Source: Saururus chinensis
Lineage: Eukaryota > Streptophyta > Magnoliopsida > Piperales > Saururaceae
NCBI GenBank assembly: GCA_035235625.1
Contig: CP141148.1
Span: 2,604,001-2,668,000 of the forward strand
Direction of reading: 5' to 3'
DNA length: 64,000 nucleotides
The translations under genes were made by a program, and so were the position numbers. Below the pieces are notes generated by a model that was given only the letters and a program-made list of their open reading frames with translations, was not told where the DNA came from and searched no databases. Positions 60,621 to 64,000 of this stretch are shown here, piece after piece; within the stretch, counting starts at the first letter, position 1, and each line of letters starts with the position of its first letter.

Positions 60621-61166
60621 GAATTAAGTGTTAGACACAAACCATGTGGAGCGTGAGATCTTTGGTCCATTTAGTGGGAGTCATCCTCTCGTTCTCGTAT
60701 TCTCAGAAGTCTCGCAAGTCATGCAGAGTGGATGTACTCTACCCGATTTCATTCGGATTCGTTATACTCTCAAAAATCCTTTCTTTTTACAGTGTTTGAT
60801 CCCCATTTGCTGTAAGTCTCCGGAGTCCTTCAATTCGTTCTAAACGCAACTCAGTTTTTCAGATTGCCAAAACATTATATTTATTACAATTCAGCAAGCA
60901 CTAAAGTGGCTTCCTTTGATTCCCCATTTTGAATTTTGTTATTTTTGTCTTTTTTTAACTAGGAACCAATTTTTGGATTAAAACTGGGAGGTGACTATGT
61001 TCTGGTTTGTTCTATGGAACACAAGATTGAGAAGGAGAATTTATTTACTTTCTATCAATCATCTTTAAGTGGGTGCTTTATTTTCTTTATTCTGAGTATT
61101 TTGATTTTGCTTATACAAATTTGTGTCATCGTCGGTAATTTTTTACTAATATTGAGATAAGAGCTT

Positions 61167-61250
61167 GGGTATAAATTTAGTTGTGACCTAAGGGTATATT
61201 TGTCCTAAGGGTATAAATTTAGTTGTGACCTAAGGGTATATTTGTCCTAA
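61167..61250 (+). repeat. Perfect 42-bp tandem duplication
   Basis: GGGTATAAATTTAGTTGTGA...TTTGTCCTAA occurs at 61167-61208 and 61209-61250 without mismatch. Confidence 0.97.
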
Positions 61251-61424
61251 ACCAGGTCATATAGAATTAAGTGTTAAAATCATGAAATATTTGTATTTTC
61301 AGCCAAGTAATATAGAAAAAACTTTGACTATTTTTATATTAGAATAAGTTTACTATAACCATGACCAATACTTGAAATACGTGTAAGGTATATATTAATT
61401 ATTTTTATATTATATTTTCTTTTT

Positions 61425-61602
61425 TAAATATTAATAGTTATATTTTAAAAAATTTATTGAATGGTAAAATCTACATCTAAATTAAGAATATGAAAATAAG
61501 CTTATGATACATTATTTTTAAATACCCAATCACTAAATTGAATAAAATAGAACTATTAATATAAAATAATTTTTTTAAAATGAAGCTTAAGATGGGGGAA
61601 TA
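61425..61602. mobile_element. AT-rich MITE (family M), copy 3
   Basis: Shares ATTAATAGTTATATTTTAAA, AAATACCCAATCACTAAATT and AGAACTATTAATATAAAATA with the copies at 20420 and 21605, in the same order. Ends near GATGGGGGAATA. Confidence 0.55.
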
Positions 61603-61795
61603 AACTTGGTACAACCACGACCCACATTTGAAATATGCATATTAACTATTTCTAGATTATAATAAATTCACTCCAACCACGCACATTTGAAATATGTGCA
61701 GGGTGCATATTAATTATTTCTATTTATTATTTGAATTGATGATATAAACATAGTCAAAAGAGCACGTGATATGTATGCTTTCCAACTAAAACATA

Positions 61796-61863
61796 TTCCC
61801 TCCGTCTCATAGTAATTGTCCTATTTAGTTTTACAAAATACTTATAACATGGGACGGAGGGAG
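61796..61863. mobile_element. Stowaway-like mini-MITE, 68 bp, TA target
   Basis: TTCCCTCCGTCTCAT at the left and CTCCCTCCGTCCCAT (reverse complement) at the right, flanked by TA on both sides (61794-61795, 61864-61865). Terminal repeats and TA duplication fit Tc1/mariner-type Stowaway MITEs. Confidence 0.8.
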
Positions 61864-63006
61864 TATGTCTTAGTCAAAGGAAAGCATCATTACTTTTATC
61901 AATAATAACTAGTTGAAGAAAACTTACTGTTGGCCTTCTGAAAACATATAACATGACATATTTGCAATGAGTACAAAATTGATTTTAATTTAATTTATCA
62001 GCGTTATCATTTACCAAACATATGAAAAAGCATGAGATTTGACACACCGTGTCTAGAATCTTAAAAATTGGTACGACCTTATGAAGATTGATTTAGAATA
62101 TCTCCATGATCGAGCTCAAGATTGATTTAGAATATCTTTATACATACAAATAGCCTCGTCCATAGACCATAAAATAGTGGAGGGAGATTTACAAAAGACC
62201 ACCTTATATGAAGGCAAATTACAAATACCCACGTTGTTTTCTATTTTTATACATAAACAATCAAATAGCCAAATTAACGGAGAACACAAACTTTCGTATA
62301 TAAGGTATAGGGCCCGTGTATATACATGAAATTTGTATGCATGAGGCTCGATCATTGTGACCAATACGTGGCAAGCCGTCCTTGTTGCAAACATATGTAG
62401 CCTTATTCAAGGACAATGGCACCGTCTAAGCTCTTGTCCCATTTATAATAAGAAAAATTTAGCCGAGCCCCTCATCATTGAATCATGGCCAAGAGCTGCC
62501 CCTAGCCATGATATCATGACCTGCTCCATTTATGTTGAAAGCTAGGCTAGACATCCTCTTTACAATATAGTTAAGATATATTTATTTCTTATAATTAATA
62601 GCTATGACAATGGTTGTGGGCCTGCTAAATTACGCTCTTACGACAAGAGAAATGGGACATTTTGAGAGTCAATATTATTGCTCAATTTTCATTTAAAATT
62701 TTATTTATTTTGTTTGAAGGGTATATTTTTGTTTATTTATAGTTATTTATCTCTAAATGAGGAAAATGACATATAATTTGGTGACTGATAATTTGTGTCC
62801 CATTGGTTAAGGTGGTTCTTCGTGCAACCACAAAATATAAATGAGTATTTATAGTTCTTTGCCAAGGTGGGTAGTTATTTGTAAGGAAAAAGTTAATATG
62901 CATGCAATGTATAGTTGGATCGAGATCTATGTATATTTTAGGGAGGGTGGATTATAAAAAACATGTCTTCTCTATTTTCATCATGCGCTCCCTAGACTCC
63001 TAACAC

Positions 63007-63096
63007 AAACAAATAGAACTCAATTGGTAAGGGTTTGCCTAGTCATTGTCCAAACAAATAGAACTCTATTGGTAAGGGTTTGCCTAGTCATTGTCC
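63007..63096 (+). repeat. 45-bp tandem duplication
   Basis: AAACAAATAGAACTC(A/T)ATTGG...GTCATTGTCC at 63007-63051 and 63052-63096, one mismatch. Confidence 0.95.
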
Positions 63097-63310
63097 AAAT
63101 GGAAGCGCCATGGTGAATACACTAGAAAATAAGTTCCTAGTTGTGGAAATCAAAGAGAGATTTTACGGCCACTTTCATTTTGATGATGCCCTGGTTTTAA
63201 AACAGGCAAAACTTCACATGTATGAACTATGGAAATTGAGAAACATAGTGGGAAAACATTGTTCTTATAACCCTCACAACTATTTAAATAGATACCCCAT
63301 TCATCTTGTA

Positions 63311-63491
63311 TTAATAGCTCCATTTGGTAAAAAAATTTGATCAATAGTTTTATTTTATTTTATTTAAATAATTAAGTACTTAAAAAAAAGTATTGTAAGC
63401 TTATTTTTCCTTTTTTTATATGTGTGTTTTACCATTCAATAAAACCATTAATATTTCAAATGTAACTATTAATATTACACGAATGGAGTAA
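63311..63491. mobile_element. AT-rich MITE (family M), copy 4, inverted
   Basis: TTAATAGCTCCATTTGGTAA...TATTTAAATAATTAAGTACT...TAACTATTAATATTACACGA...ATGGAGTA. This is the reverse order of the copies at 20420, 21605 and 61425. Confidence 0.55.
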
Positions 63492-63590
63492 AATTTAGCC
63501 CACACAAAATCAAATGCACAAATATGATGGTGTACCTTCAAAAGGGGGTAGGCGGGGTTTTCTCCAAGCTTTAATAAAAAATACAATCTA

Positions 63591-63691
63591 CTCCCTCTGT
63601 CCTATATTAATAGCTCCATTTAGTTTTTCAAAATGAATTAATAGTTCATTTTGAAAAATTAAATAGAATTATTATTATAGGAGGGATGGAG
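63591..63691. mobile_element. Stowaway-like short MITE, 101 bp, TA target
   Basis: CTCCCTCTGTCCTATATTAA at the left; the right end, reverse-complemented, begins CTCCATCCCTCCTATAATAA. TA flanks both sides (63589-63590, 63692-63693). The interior is self-complementary (TTTTTCAAAATGAATTAATA against TAGTTCATTTTGAAAAATTA). It looks like an internally deleted form of family M. Confidence 0.75.
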
Positions 63692-64000
63692 TATGCAAAT
63701 AAATCTAAAATTACTAAACTACCTACTAAAGAGCTTCTATCACTATAACGTCCACCTACAAAGTGCATGCTTAAAATAAAGAAGACATTTTTTTTAGAGG
63801 ATGCTTAAAATAATAGTTTTACGTCTCAGTATTAAAACACATTTATTCCCATTATTATTGATAGTACCAAGTTGAATATTAATACCAAAGCTTCATGAAA
63901 TCTTTATTAGTAGTTTACATAGTTTAAAGAGCACATTGTTTGTATAAATATAAGACGCCCTTCTCCATGCATCAGCTACTTTAGAAAGTAGGAGGCATCT

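Larger units (their letters stand above)
60621..64000. other. Gene-free right flank with small MITEs and short duplications
   Basis: No supported gene. Short frames at 60628-60843, 62116-62394 and 63080-63340 have no domain and no splice context. MITEs and duplications in this part are listed separately. Confidence 0.5.

Noticed and set aside
63001..63096. tRNA-like phrase (CTCAATTGGTAAGGG)
   Set aside because: No acceptor stem, anticodon arm or B box could be placed around it; it is a 45-bp duplication.

Overview
This is plant nuclear DNA, most likely from a flowering plant with a repeat-rich genome. The evidence is spliced genes with canonical GT-AG introns, a CC-NB-ARC-LRR disease-resistance locus, plant-type RING-H2 and syntaxin-like proteins, and a majority of sequence made of LTR retrotransposons, MITEs and a Mutator-type transposase relic. 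I cannot name the species. No organellar, viral, bacterial or CRISPR sequence was recognised.

Layout. About 1-9.4 kb is a pile of nested LTR retroelement pieces holding one hAT-like MITE with a perfect 8-bp target duplication. About 9.4-13.1 kb is AT-rich with no gene I can support. The first gene, an ankyrin-repeat plus RMT2-type methyltransferase in three exons, runs 13118-16512 and carries a second copy of the hAT-like MITE in its first intron. A small LEA-like exon lies at 18920-19208. A syntaxin-6-N-domain, tail-anchored protein gene in five exons spans 22123-25435. A CC-NB-LRR resistance gene spans 27292-30926 but is broken by an in-frame TGA and a frameshift. Two exons of an unrecognised gene follow at 31457-31835.

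From 33.5 to 50.3 kb is a second repeat block. It holds a four-copy ~190-bp tandem repeat and a minus-strand, non-coding LTR element (LTRs about 34263-36291 and 39034-40937, with PBS and polypurine tract visible). Next is a second minus-strand LTR element that contains a 2.19-kb solo LTR flanked by CTTAA duplications, then a decayed MuDR-like transposase.

The right part is richer in genes: a RING-H2 E3 ligase in three exons (52385-54970) and a serine-rich protein of unknown function on the minus strand (56668-57558). After these come a ~1.07-kb minisatellite with palindromic monomers (59548-60620) and several small MITEs.

The genes look like unrelated housekeeping and defence genes separated by repeats; nothing suggests a cluster or pathway. 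The most distinctive signals are in the repeats: the palindromic minisatellite, a solo LTR carrying a private 21-bp array plus a G-box palindrome just upstream of its TATA box, and the two-copy hAT-like MITE family. I did not find a convincing new multi-gene system.
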